From the NCBI GenBank assembly GCA_021776735.1, contig JAJFFH010000029.1:85676-149675 (forward strand): DNA of 64,000 bases, read 5' to 3'. Each line of letters opens with the position of its first letter. Positions within the stretch are counted from its first letter, which is position 1. Below the pieces are notes generated by a model that was not told the DNA's origin, ran no database searches, and saw nothing but the letters and a program-made list of their open reading frames with translations. This DNA is from Planctomycetota bacterium. GTDB taxonomy: Bacteria > Planctomycetota > PLA2. A program made the translations under genes and the position numbers. Below are positions 17,899 to 27,175 of this stretch, piece by piece.

Positions 17899-19632
17899 GT
17901 GAACCGCGCGAGATATCCCGAGCCGAAGCGGCCTGTCCCCAGCGATCTCGACATCGCGCAGGAGGCGGAAATCGATCCGATCCTGGCCGTGGCCGAGCGG
18001 ATCGGGCTTTCGATGGACGACCTGGATCTGCACGGGAAGTACAAGGCCAAGGTCCACCTGGATGTCCGCGAGAGATTCAAGGACCGCCCGCTGGGCAAGT
18101 ACATCGACGTCGCCGCGATCACCCCGACGCCTCTCGGCGAAGGCAAGACCACCACGACGATTGGTCTGGCGCAGGGGCTCGGACGCCTGGGGCACACCGT
18201 GTTCACCTGCATTCGGCAGCCGAGCATGGGCCCGACCTTCGGGATCAAGGGTGGCGCCGCCGGCGGCGGCTACAGCCAGGTCATCCCGATGGACGAGTTC
18301 AACCTCCATCTCACGGGCGACATCCATGCGATCGGGGTCGCGCACAACCTGCTCGGCGCAGCGATCGACAACCACATCCACCACGGCAACAAGCTCGACA
18401 TCAACCCGTTCTCGATCACCTGGCCGCGCGTGGTCGATCTCAACGACCGCGCCCTGCGCGACACCGTGATCGGTCTCGGCGGCAAAATCAACGGCTACCC
18501 GCGGCAAAACGGGTTCGACATCACCGTAGCGTCCGAGGTCATGGCGATTCTGGCCCTCGCGAACGACCTCAGGGATCTGCGCGAACGACTCGGCCGCATC
18601 AGCATCGGCACGAACCGCGCCGGCCAGTCGGTGACCGCCGAGGATCTCAAGGTTGCGGGCGCGATGGCCGCACTGCTGAAGGACGCGCTGATGCCGACGC
18701 TGCTCCAGACCCTGGAGCACACCCCGGCGCTCGTACACGCGGGACCGTTCGCAAATATCGCGCACGGCAACTCGAGCGTGATCGCCGACCAGATCGCGCT
18801 GCGCCTGGGCGACTACGTCGTCACCGAGTCGGGCTTCGGCGCCGACATCGGGATGGAAAAGTTCATGGACATCAAGTGCCGCGCGAGCGGGCTCACGCCC
18901 GACTGCGTGGTGCTGGTCGCCACGATCCGCGCGCTCAAGATGCATGGCGGCGCGGGCAAGGTCGTCGCCGGCAAGCCGCTGCCGCCCGAGCTCACCGAGG
19001 AGAACCTCGCGGCGCTGGAGGAAGGCGCGGCCAACCTCGTCGCCCACATCCGCATCGCGAAGCTCTTCGGCGTTCCGGTTGTCGTCGCCGTGAACCGCTT
19101 CACCAACGACACCGACCGCGAGGTCGAACTGCTCGAGCGCATTTCCATGGAAGCGGGCGCGGAAGCCGCGGTCATGACCAACCACTGGGCCGACGGCGGC
19201 GCGGGTGCGGTCGATCTCGCCAAGGCGGTCGCCGCCGCGTGCGAGCAGGACAAGAACTTCAAGTTCCTCTACGACCTCGACGTGCCGATCAAGGACAAGA
19301 TCGAGATCATCGCCACCAAGGTCTACGGCGCGGACGGCGTCGACTACGACGCGAAGGCCAACAGGCAGATCAAGCTGTACGACGAGCTCGGCTACTCGAA
19401 CCTGCCGATCTGCATGGCCAAGACCCACCTCTCGCTGTCGCACTCCCCGAAGCTGAAAAACGTTCCCAAGAACTGGCGCTTGCCCATCCGCGAAATCCGC
19501 GCGAGCGTGGGCGCGGGCTTTCTCTACCCGCTGTGCGGCACGATGCGCACGATGCCGGGGCTGCCGTCAAAGCCGGCGTTTGAGAACGTGGACATTGATA
19601 CGGCTACAGGGCGGGTGATCGGGCTCTTTTAG
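17899..19632 (+). CDS. fhs: Formate--tetrahydrofolate ligase
   Basis: ITPTPLGEGKTTTTIGLAQGLGRLGH, RQPSMGPTFGIKGGAAGGGYSQVIPMDEFNLHLTGDIHAI; GTG start with strong SD AAGAGGAGG. Confidence 0.95.
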   Translation: MNRARYPEPKRPVPSDLDIAQEAEIDPILAVAERIGLSMDDLDLHGKYKAKVHLDVRERFKDRPLGKYIDVAAITPTPLGEGKTTTTIGLAQGLGRLGHTVFTCIRQPSMGPTFGIKGGAAGGGYSQVIPMDEFNLHLTGDIHAIGVAHNLLGAAIDNHIHHGNKLDINPFSITWPRVVDLNDRALRDTVIGLGGKINGYPRQNGFDITVASEVMAILALANDLRDLRERLGRISIGTNRAGQSVTAEDLKVAGAMAALLKDALMPTLLQTLEHTPALVHAGPFANIAHGNSSVIADQIALRLGDYVVTESGFGADIGMEKFMDIKCRASGLTPDCVVLVATIRALKMHGGAGKVVAGKPLPPELTEENLAALEEGAANLVAHIRIAKLFGVPVVVAVNRFTNDTDREVELLERISMEAGAEAAVMTNHWADGGAGAVDLAKAVAAACEQDKNFKFLYDLDVPIKDKIEIIATKVYGADGVDYDAKANRQIKLYDELGYSNLPICMAKTHLSLSHSPKLKNVPKNWRLPIREIRASVGAGFLYPLCGTMRTMPGLPSKPAFENVDIDTATGRVIGLF

Positions 19633-19634
19633 CA

Positions 19635-19655
19635 AAAACCGCCTGCGGCGCTTTT
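19635..19655. terminator. Hairpin terminator downstream of fhs
   Basis: AAAACCGCC-TGC-GGCGCTTTT immediately after the fhs stop. Confidence 0.55.
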
Positions 19656-19794
19656 CGTTAGGTTCCAGCGCCCGGGTGGCCCCGGGCTGTTCGCACGCAC
19701 GGGAGCGGGATCTGACGCGCCCAGTCTTTTTTCCCAAGAGTGCATGCGGTTCCCGTGGTCTTTGTAGGACGCAGAGACACGAAGGAGACACGGC

Positions 19795-20457
19795 ATGGAC
19801 GACGAACAAAGACTCATCGGTCTTCTGGCGCAGCGGCGGGAGCTAACGGACAGCGGAGAGCCAACCGGCGAGATCGACCGGGAGATCATCGCGATTGCGG
19901 ATCCAGTGATTCGACGGGAAGTTCTGCCTCGATTCTCCGCCGTGCGGCGCGGGACCACGCCGGTCCAGACCGGCGGGAACCTCGAGCATAGTTTCCGGCC
20001 CTCGGAGCTGGCCAACGAGTTCTTTGCCCGCGTTCTGCAGCGCGGCCCCGCCCACGATCCGTTCTGGAAGGCCAGCACCTCCAGGGAACTCATCCTTTGG
20101 ACGTCGAAGGTGATCGGCCGGATGATCGTGGATCGCTTCCGAAAAGCGACACAGCGCTCGGAACTCAGCCGGGAGGACGGCCACCTCGCGGAATTCGTAC
20201 GGCGGCGCCAGGCACGGCTTGCCACGGAGTGCCCGGACTTGCTCCTCGTGGATGTCGCCCCCATCCTTAATGAATGGACCGCCAAGGGCGGACGACCCGC
20301 TCAACGGGCACTCGTGTTCGAACTCCGGTTCGTGGGCGGCTACTACGACCGCTCCGAGGCCGCTGCTGTGATGCAGATCCCGCTGGAGTTGCACGACGAA
20401 CTGCTCCGGGAAGCCAAGGAGTACCTTCGGCGGCGCCTCGGAGGAGGCAAGTCGTGA
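19795..20457 (+). CDS. ECF-like sigma factor
   Basis: FRPSELANEFFARVLQRG...ELILWTSKVIGRMIVDRFRKATQRSE resembles the planctomycete ECF-like family (TALVHEAYLRL...RRILVDHARRR); coupled to the kinase gene. Confidence 0.6.
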   Translation: MDDEQRLIGLLAQRRELTDSGEPTGEIDREIIAIADPVIRREVLPRFSAVRRGTTPVQTGGNLEHSFRPSELANEFFARVLQRGPAHDPFWKASTSRELILWTSKVIGRMIVDRFRKATQRSELSREDGHLAEFVRRRQARLATECPDLLLVDVAPILNEWTAKGGRPAQRALVFELRFVGGYYDRSEAAAVMQIPLELHDELLREAKEYLRRRLGGGKS

Positions 20458-23400
20458 GCGACAAATCGACGCCTGAATCGAATCGTCCGGAGCCGATCGG
20501 CCATGGATGGGAGGCGCCGGGCACGAAACTCCACGACGCCACGCTCCGGCGCATCATCGAGGCCGGATATCAGCTCGGCGACGAACTCGCCAATGGAGGA
20601 CAGGCGGTCATCCACGAGGTGACCGATCAACGCACCGGCGGGATCGCGGTCGCCAAGATCTACAAACGCCAAGATCCCGGAACAGTGCGTCGCGCCGACC
20701 ACGAAGCCAAGATTCTCCACTCGACGCGTATGCCCAAAGGCCTGGCCCCCGCCTACGAATTCGTGTCGCTGCCGGAATCGACAGACGACGGCCAGCCGTT
20801 TCTTGTCATGGACAAGGCTTGCGGTCGCCCATTGCACGTTGTGGCAGCCGATCAGCGTGACGACTCGTTGGCTATCGCCACACAGTTTCTTTCCGCCGTC
20901 GCGACGCTTCACCGGATCGACATCCTCCATCGTGATCTCAGCTGCAGCAACGTCTACTGGGACAGCGCCGCCGGCATCACGATTCTGGACTTCGGCTCCG
21001 CGAGCGTCGTGCAGACGGTCCGGTCGGGCCCCGCAGAGCGCCCTGCGTCGAGTCACGCCGTGCAAGGAGGGGCTCGGCTTGCGCCGGACGACGGCCGATA
21101 CGATCTCCGCGGTGCCGCCGCGGTCATTTATCAGATGTTCACGGGACGGCCTGTGGGCAACGATCCCGTCTGCGACCCGAAGGATCAGCGCGCGCATGCT
21201 TGGCTTGCTGCGCTAGCGTCCGCGAACGTCGATTCGGCATTCGCAACCGAAATCGTCAATAGCCTCATTCATCCCGCCCGCGATGTAGAACCGTTGCCCC
21301 TCTCACCGAGTCCCGTGCAGACCCTTTTGGAGACCTCGAGGAACGCTGTTCTGCGCGCGCCAAACATCCTGGCGAAAGCACACCGAGATCGCGCGCCAGT
21401 CACGCGTTGGGCTCAGGAAATCGAATGTCCTCGGACCGTCCTCAAGCTGCTGCGTCTAGACGACACGCGAGTGGTTGCCGGCACAACCGGATCATTGGCC
21501 GCGCTCGATCTCCACACAGGGAAGCTCGTTGAGGAGGCAACAGAGGGCCCTGAAGGCGCAATCATCACACTGGAACGTATCGCCGACGATCAGTTGGTGA
21601 CCGTCTGCGAGAAGGGACTCGTCACGCGGTGGCATCTTCCAACCCTTCGCCGGATCGGCACGCCCGCTTCGCTCCTTGCCACACGCGAACCGGGTCACGG
21701 TTTCGTTCCGGGCAGTGCCATTACCACTGCCCAACTGTCGTCCGACAAGGACTCGATCATCTGCCTTCACGGAGGCCATGTCTGGCTCTGGTGCTTGCGC
21801 GAGGACCGCCGCATGACGGAGCCGTTGTACGTGGGCCGGAAGCACCGGGCGCCGAAGCAATACAAGGATCGAGCGGTCGGAGCGATTGCACCGGTCGGCC
21901 GGGACCTCGTCGCGGTGGCTACGCGCAACCAATACGGACTGTTCGTCGATACGCGGATCGACCTGTGGGATACTCGCACGGGAAAGAGAATTCGCGAAGG
22001 GACGGTCCAGTCCGACTGTGGAATCGGAGCGCTACAGTCCTTTGACGGCTTCCGCAAGCTCTTGTCCTTTGGAGGTCGCATCGAAGTTTGGGATGTCAGC
22101 ACTTGCACACCCCGCGGGGCACCGCTCGCCCCCGACTTTGGGTTCGACTTCGTCTCCGACTCCGCCTCACCGGTGATCAGATGCTACGGGAATCTCGCCG
22201 TCGTCTCCGACGACGGGCGTCGGCTTCTCACAGCGAGCCACGCGAGAACGCTTCAACGATGGGATCTGGAACTTGGTCAGCCACGCGGTCGTCCTGTCTT
22301 CTGCGCCCACGATGTCGAGATCACCGACATGGTCGAGCTCGACGACCGTCACGCGTTGACCGCGTCGCTGGACGGCACGCTGAAGGTCTGGGATCTCGAC
22401 TGCGGTCGATCGCTCAGCGAGCCGAACAAAGTCGGTCACCTCGGCCAACACGACTCCGCGCCGATCGCAGTTGAGGTGCTTGGGCATACGACAAGGGCGG
22501 TCGTGACGCTTTCGCGATATCAGCATCAGATTTGGGATCTGGAGCGCGAGGAACCGCTCGGCAGCCCGGTCACAGCCGCGTGTCCATACGATGGTCACCT
22601 GTCGATACTCGACGAGCGCCAAGCGATCATCGTCGGCAGCCCGCTCGGGATCATGGACATCGGAACAGGTACGCTCAAGAGCACGTCATTTGGTCAGGGA
22701 GTCCCAGTCCTTACAGCAACCGCGTTGAGGAGATCGGGCCGTCTCGCGACCGCCTGCCATCACTATCTGCGGCTGTGGGATATCGACCAGGGGCGTCAGG
22801 TCGGCAAGCCGGTGCACCTCTGCCCGAATGGGCGACCTGGCGGCGAACCCAGGGTCATACTAGCTCTCTCACCGGACGAGACTAGGGTTATCAGCGCATG
22901 CCGCGACCATGTTCGGGTCTGGCGCGCAAACGATCTGGGGCTGATTCATGACCTTAGACTTTCGCCCGTCGGTCCCTGTGACGACTCTCGTCCAATCGGT
23001 GGGCTCGCGACCCTGCCGGACAATCGCCATGTCGTCGTTGCGCACGACGACGGGTCGCTCCGCGTCATCGACTTCGTGCAAGGTGCTCCGGTCGGCGATC
23101 CGATTCTGTTGCCGGAGAGCGCCCGTCCGAGTCAACAATTCTACGGACTACGCGATGTCGTCACATTCGACGATGGTCGCCGGGCCGCGTGCCGCGTCTA
23201 CCTTGACAAGGACATCTACCTGTTCGATCTCGTCGAAGGACGATTCCTTGAGCGCCTGACCGGACATCGGGGGGAGGTGATCGACTTGAAGGCGACATCC
23301 ATCCGTGGCGTGTCGCGATTGATCACGATCTCCAAAGACCGCACCGCCCGCGTCTGGGATGTCAAACCGTGGCTCGCGCCGGAGGGCCAGCTTGCTGTAT

Positions 23401-23558
23401 CTCGGCTGCCAGAGTCTGGAACGGAAGAGAAGCGGATTGCGCGGCTCGACTCGGAACCGGATCAACGCGCGAAGCCTGCGGCGTCCGGAACATCAGACGC
23501 CATCGGGTGTTGGGTTTGGATCATCATCGCGGCCATCGCTTACGCGTTCTTCCGATGA
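20454..23558 (+). CDS. Serine/threonine protein kinase with WD40 repeats and C-terminal TM helix
   Basis: VAKIYKR Lys, HRDLSCSNVYWD catalytic loop, LDFGSAS; multiple WD motifs (LKVWDLDCG, ARVWDVKPW); C-term CWVWIIIAAIAYAFF. GTG start overlaps upstream TGA (GTGA). Confidence 0.88.
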   Translation: MSDKSTPESNRPEPIGHGWEAPGTKLHDATLRRIIEAGYQLGDELANGGQAVIHEVTDQRTGGIAVAKIYKRQDPGTVRRADHEAKILHSTRMPKGLAPAYEFVSLPESTDDGQPFLVMDKACGRPLHVVAADQRDDSLAIATQFLSAVATLHRIDILHRDLSCSNVYWDSAAGITILDFGSASVVQTVRSGPAERPASSHAVQGGARLAPDDGRYDLRGAAAVIYQMFTGRPVGNDPVCDPKDQRAHAWLAALASANVDSAFATEIVNSLIHPARDVEPLPLSPSPVQTLLETSRNAVLRAPNILAKAHRDRAPVTRWAQEIECPRTVLKLLRLDDTRVVAGTTGSLAALDLHTGKLVEEATEGPEGAIITLERIADDQLVTVCEKGLVTRWHLPTLRRIGTPASLLATREPGHGFVPGSAITTAQLSSDKDSIICLHGGHVWLWCLREDRRMTEPLYVGRKHRAPKQYKDRAVGAIAPVGRDLVAVATRNQYGLFVDTRIDLWDTRTGKRIREGTVQSDCGIGALQSFDGFRKLLSFGGRIEVWDVSTCTPRGAPLAPDFGFDFVSDSASPVIRCYGNLAVVSDDGRRLLTASHARTLQRWDLELGQPRGRPVFCAHDVEITDMVELDDRHALTASLDGTLKVWDLDCGRSLSEPNKVGHLGQHDSAPIAVEVLGHTTRAVVTLSRYQHQIWDLEREEPLGSPVTAACPYDGHLSILDERQAIIVGSPLGIMDIGTGTLKSTSFGQGVPVLTATALRRSGRLATACHHYLRLWDIDQGRQVGKPVHLCPNGRPGGEPRVILALSPDETRVISACRDHVRVWRANDLGLIHDLRLSPVGPCDDSRPIGGLATLPDNRHVVVAHDDGSLRVIDFVQGAPVGDPILLPESARPSQQFYGLRDVVTFDDGRRAACRVYLDKDIYLFDLVEGRFLERLTGHRGEVIDLKATSIRGVSRLITISKDRTARVWDVKPWLAPEGQLAVSRLPESGTEEKRIARLDSEPDQRAKPAASGTSDAIGCWVWIIIAAIAYAFFR

Positions 23559-23600
23559 GACCAAGAGAACAATTCACGCCAGACTCACCCAGGAGAGGAC

Positions 23601-24095
23601 ATGGACAACGAAACAAAGCTGCTGACAGTGAGCCCGTCGATGTTCCGAAACCACCCGCTCCGGTTCAGCCTGATTCTTGCGGCCGTTGTGCTCGGAATCT
23701 ACATCTACCTTGAGCGCGACCAGCTGAACGCCTCCTGGAAGATCGGAATCCCAGAGGAGGCCCTTCCGATCCCCGGCCTCTTGATCGCCGGCCTCGCGGC
23801 GCTCAAGCTCCTGGTTTGGTGGATCCGGTCCGCCACGACGCGCTTAGTCGTGACCACCAAGCAGATCGTTCGGCACGAGGGAATCCTCGCACGGTACATG
23901 GTGCAGATGCGGCACGAAAACGTCCAAAACATCTATGTCAAGCAGACGATTCTCCAGCGACTCATGAACTGCGGAATCGTGGGCTTTTCGAGTTCGGGCC
24001 AAGCCGATGTGGAGATCGTCGTGGAAGGGATCCCGGATCCGAAACGCATCGCCGCAAAGATCCAAGAGATCCTGGATGGCAGGCAGCGCGGATAG
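23601..24095 (+). CDS. bPH2 (bacterial PH-like, DUF304) membrane protein
   Basis: Two TM segments then TTRLVVTTKQIVRHEGILARYMVQMRHENVQNIYVKQTILQRLMNCGIVGFSSSGQADVEIVVEGIPDPKRIAAKIQEIL. Confidence 0.8.
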   Translation: MDNETKLLTVSPSMFRNHPLRFSLILAAVVLGIYIYLERDQLNASWKIGIPEEALPIPGLLIAGLAALKLLVWWIRSATTRLVVTTKQIVRHEGILARYMVQMRHENVQNIYVKQTILQRLMNCGIVGFSSSGQADVEIVVEGIPDPKRIAAKIQEILDGRQRG

Positions 24096-24398
24096 CCCGC
24101 GCCCCCCGCACTGCACGATCCCCCACGTCCCTGCTTGATCGCACATGCGGCCGCCTTGTCGAAAGGCCCGAATGCTTCGCGGGGTGAAACCCCGACCCGA
24201 TCGAAGATCTCGTGCCATCGATCGCGCTCGCGACCGGCAACGGCCTGGTCTTGAAACTTGAATTCTCCATCCGAGTTTCCCAAGAACACTGCGCTCGCGC
24301 GTTGACCCTGTGAAGAGCGGGCCGACCGGCCGAACAGTCGCACTTCGTAGCCAGAGGCCGCAGCGGCCACACCACGAAAACAGAAAGCGAGTAGCCCC

Positions 24399-24659
24399 AT
24401 GACCCCCGAACGCTTTGGACAAGTCACCTTTGTTGTCGTCGGCATCCTCGGCATTCCCACCGGTGCCTACTTTGCGGGCAAGGCCGCCGCGGTACTCCTC
24501 GCGCCGTTCTTGGTGTCGCTGGCCCACAATCACCTTGGCTGGACCCTCTCCGCAAACGCGGCGGGGCTCGTCCACTTCGGAATCGGAGCCGCAGTGTTTC
24601 TCTGGATCGTCGCGATGGGCGTGGGGGCTTGCAGCGCGCTCTGGGATTGGCTCTTCTAG
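24399..24659 (+). CDS. Small membrane protein, unknown function
   Basis: 86 aa, two to three hydrophobic segments. Confidence 0.55.
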   Translation: MTPERFGQVTFVVVGILGIPTGAYFAGKAAAVLLAPFLVSLAHNHLGWTLSANAAGLVHFGIGAAVFLWIVAMGVGACSALWDWLF

Positions 24660-24716
24660 GAAACGGTGACGAGATCCAACGCGCCCCGTGTCGGAGGGCG
24701 CCGGATACTTTGAAGT

Positions 24717-25403
24717 GTGAACTTCGAGCCGGTTCGGATCCTTGTTGATCGGCGCGAGCAGAGCGGTGCGCTCTATCGCGCGCTGACTGTTCGCGATGAT
24801 GTCGCGCTCTCGATTGGGACGCTTGACGCGGGCGACTATCTGGTTGAGGACCGGGTCACGATCGAACGGAAAACCGTCAACGACTTTCGCGGCACGCTGG
24901 GTGATGGCCGCCTCTTTCGGCAAGCGGCGTTCCTCAAGGCGAATGCGCCACGCCCGCTCTTTCTGATCGAGGGGGCCGGACTCTCGCATGTCGCGGCCTC
25001 GATGTATCAAGGCGTTCGCGGCGCGCTCGTTTCATTGTCCGTGATGTGGTATCTCCCGGTCCTGTGGGCTCTCAGCGCCGACGAGGGTGCAGACATCCTC
25101 GTCACCATCGGCCGGCAATGGTTCGCCGACAACCGTGAAAAGTGGCTGGGACCGCCCCGCGCGCCGCGCCGCCAAATGAGCCCGGCCCAGAGCATGCTCT
25201 GCTGCATCGAGGGCCTCGGTCCCCGGGCCGCGAACGATCTGCTCAACCACTTCGGCTCGATGCGAGCCATCGCCCAAGCCACGTCACGCGACCTGGTCCA
25301 GGTCCACGGCATCGGCCCGGTGCTCAGCAAGCGAATTCAAGCCACCCTCGGCTCTCATGGGCTCATTCCTCCTACTAATCAAGATCCGCAAAGCGGATCT
25401 TGA
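24717..25403 (+). CDS. ERCC4/XPF-family nuclease with C-terminal helix-hairpin-helix domain
   Basis: ILVDRREQSG...LDAGDYLVEDRVTIERKTVNDFRGTLGDGRLFRQA (ERKxxxD); MLCCIEGLGPRAANDLLNHFGS and LVQVHGIGPVLSKRIQATL (HhH2). Confidence 0.85.
   Translation: MNFEPVRILVDRREQSGALYRALTVRDDVALSIGTLDAGDYLVEDRVTIERKTVNDFRGTLGDGRLFRQAAFLKANAPRPLFLIEGAGLSHVAASMYQGVRGALVSLSVMWYLPVLWALSADEGADILVTIGRQWFADNREKWLGPPRAPRRQMSPAQSMLCCIEGLGPRAANDLLNHFGSMRAIAQATSRDLVQVHGIGPVLSKRIQATLGSHGLIPPTNQDPQSGS
25379..25403. terminator. Perfect 11-bp stem hairpin overlapping the ERCC4 gene stop codon
   Basis: TCAAGATCCGC-AAA-GCGGATCTTGA; no T tract follows. Confidence 0.45.
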
Positions 25404-25407
25404 TAGA

Positions 25408-25420
25408 CATCGCCGTCCGT
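25408..25420 (+). repeat. Dispersed motif, exact
   Basis: Intergenic between ERCC4-like and cNMP-binding genes. Confidence 0.85.
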
Positions 25421-25510
25421 ACGCTTCCCCAAAACACGCGCCCCACGTAGATCGTGCGCCTTCGGCACACCGCGTGCATTCCGCCGCAGGTCTTACGGAA
25501 AAGGTGCAAA

Positions 25511-25969
25511 ATGGTTCCCAGCGAGACTCTGTCCGAGATTCCCTTTTTTGGTCGGTTGAAGGCCAACGAGCGGTCGCTGCTGTCGCCGCTCTCAACGCGC
25601 CGGCGCTACCGTGCCGGCGATGTCATCTTCGGCCTCGGCGAGGAGCCGCGCGCGTTGCGAGTGCTCGTCTCCGGACTCGTGTCGTTTCGCGACGAGGAGT
25701 CCGCGTTCGGCGCCGCCCGGGACGGCGACATCTTCGGCATCGGCTCCATCGTCGGGCAGGACGCGATCTATCCGCACAGCGCCGTCGCACTCGAGGACTG
25801 CGAAGTCATCGAAGTCGACGCGGCGCGTCTGCTCACGCTCTGCGAGGCCATGCCGGTGCTCGGCGTCCGCGTCCTGCATCGGTTCGCAACCGTCTTGTCG
25901 CAGCGTCTATCCGCCGCGCGCCAGCAGTTGCGCAGCCGTCTCGCCCCCGGCACGATCACCCACGGTTAA
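25511..25969 (+). CDS. Cyclic nucleotide-binding domain protein (no HTH)
   Basis: IPFFGRLKANERSLLSPLSTRRRYRAGDVIFGLGEEPRALRVLVSGLVSF...DGDIFGIGSIVG. Confidence 0.75.
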   Translation: MVPSETLSEIPFFGRLKANERSLLSPLSTRRRYRAGDVIFGLGEEPRALRVLVSGLVSFRDEESAFGAARDGDIFGIGSIVGQDAIYPHSAVALEDCEVIEVDAARLLTLCEAMPVLGVRVLHRFATVLSQRLSAARQQLRSRLAPGTITHG

Positions 25970-26023
25970 GCGGCCGGCCCGCGCCCCCTCAAGAGATACA
26001 TCGGAGGTCCCCCGACACAGCAA

Positions 26024-26036
26024 ACGGACGGCGATG
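26024..26036 (-). repeat. Dispersed motif, exact
   Basis: Intergenic upstream of folD; AGCAAACGGACGGCGATGT. Confidence 0.85.
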
Positions 26037-26080
26037 TCCGTGCAGCGTCGGGCTTCGCTCATCGTGTAGCATGTCGCCCT

Positions 26081-26971
26081 ATGGCAACTCTCGCTACTCT
26101 CATCGATGGCAAGGCGATCGCGGCGGACGTCCGCGCCGAGGTCAAGAAGGGCGTCGCGGCGCTCAAGGCCGAGCACGGCATTACGGTCGGGCTCGCAACC
26201 GTCTTGGTGGGCGACGATCCCGCATCGCACAAGTACGTGTCGATGAAGCGCAAGGCGTGCGCGGAAGCCGGGATCGAGAGTTTTCACCACCAACTCGGCG
26301 CGGATGCCACGCAGGATCAGGTGCTCGGACTCGTGCGCGACCTCGGCGCCGACGACCGCGTCCACGGCATCCTCGTACAGCTTCCGCTGCCGAAGCAGGT
26401 CGATGAAAAGACGGTCCTCGACGCCGTGCCGCTCAGCAAGGACGTCGATGGATTTCACCCGCTCAACATCGGTGCGCTCGCGATGAAGGGTCGCGACCCC
26501 GAGTTCCGCCCCTGCACGCCGCACGGCTGCATCGAGCTGCTCAAGCGATCGGGCACCGAGATCAGCGGCGCCAACGCCGTCGTTCTCGGCCGCTCCAACA
26601 TCGTCGGCATGCCGGTCGCGCTGATGCTGGTCGAGCAGAACGCGACCGTCACGATCTGCCACTCGCGCACCAAAAACACCCCGGACCTGATCCGCGAGGC
26701 CGACATTCTCATTGCCGCGATCGGTCGCGCGCACTTCGTGAAGGGCGACTGGATCAAGCAAGGCGCCACCGTCATTGATGTCGGCACGAACGTCATCGAC
26801 GACCCGTCGCGCAAGAGCGGCAAGCGCTTGGTCGGCGATGTCGACTTCGACGCGGCCAAGGAACGCGCGGGCAAGATCACCCCGGTTCCCGGCGGCGTCG
26901 GCCCGATGACGATCGCGATGCTGCTGCAGAACACGCTGCGGGCGGCGAAAAAGGGCGTGCCTTCCGGTTAG
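26081..26971 (+). CDS. folD: Bifunctional methylenetetrahydrofolate dehydrogenase/cyclohydrolase
   Basis: ATVLVGDDPASHKYVSMKRKACAEAGI, VHGILVQLPLP, PCTPHGCIELLKR, VVLGRSNIVGMPVALML, TPVPGGVGPMTIAMLLQNT. Confidence 0.96.
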   Translation: MATLATLIDGKAIAADVRAEVKKGVAALKAEHGITVGLATVLVGDDPASHKYVSMKRKACAEAGIESFHHQLGADATQDQVLGLVRDLGADDRVHGILVQLPLPKQVDEKTVLDAVPLSKDVDGFHPLNIGALAMKGRDPEFRPCTPHGCIELLKRSGTEISGANAVVLGRSNIVGMPVALMLVEQNATVTICHSRTKNTPDLIREADILIAAIGRAHFVKGDWIKQGATVIDVGTNVIDDPSRKSGKRLVGDVDFDAAKERAGKITPVPGGVGPMTIAMLLQNTLRAAKKGVPSG

Positions 26972-27097
26972 CGCAGGATTCGCTAACCGGTGAATCGGGG
27001 TCGGACGGGCCCAGTGTCTCTTGGCTTCAACGGCTGACGCCGTTGAGAGCCTTGCGGGCCGGTGGCCCTTCCGGTTGGCGGAGGAACCGCTAACCGG
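26964..27097. repeat. REP-like hairpin element, copy A
   Basis: CCGGTTAGCG-caggatt-CGCTAACCGG (26964-26990); CAACGGC-TGAC-GCCGTTG (27028-27045); CCGGTTGGCGG-aggaa-CCGCTAACCGG (27071-27097). Confidence 0.85.
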
Positions 27098-27175
27098 TGA
27101 AACAGGTCGGGCGGGGCGGTGAACTATCGGTTGAAGAACAAACGGGCCTTCTGGCATTCTTTGTTCGGAGGGACC

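Noticed and set aside
17343-19583. 746-aa plus-strand ORF
   Set aside because: Alternative-frame shadow of fhs and antisense of hpt; Arg/Pro-rich, typical of high-GC spurious ORFs.
23844-25010. 388-aa minus-strand ORF
   Set aside because: Antisense to bPH2, small membrane protein and ERCC4-like genes that carry clear family signatures.
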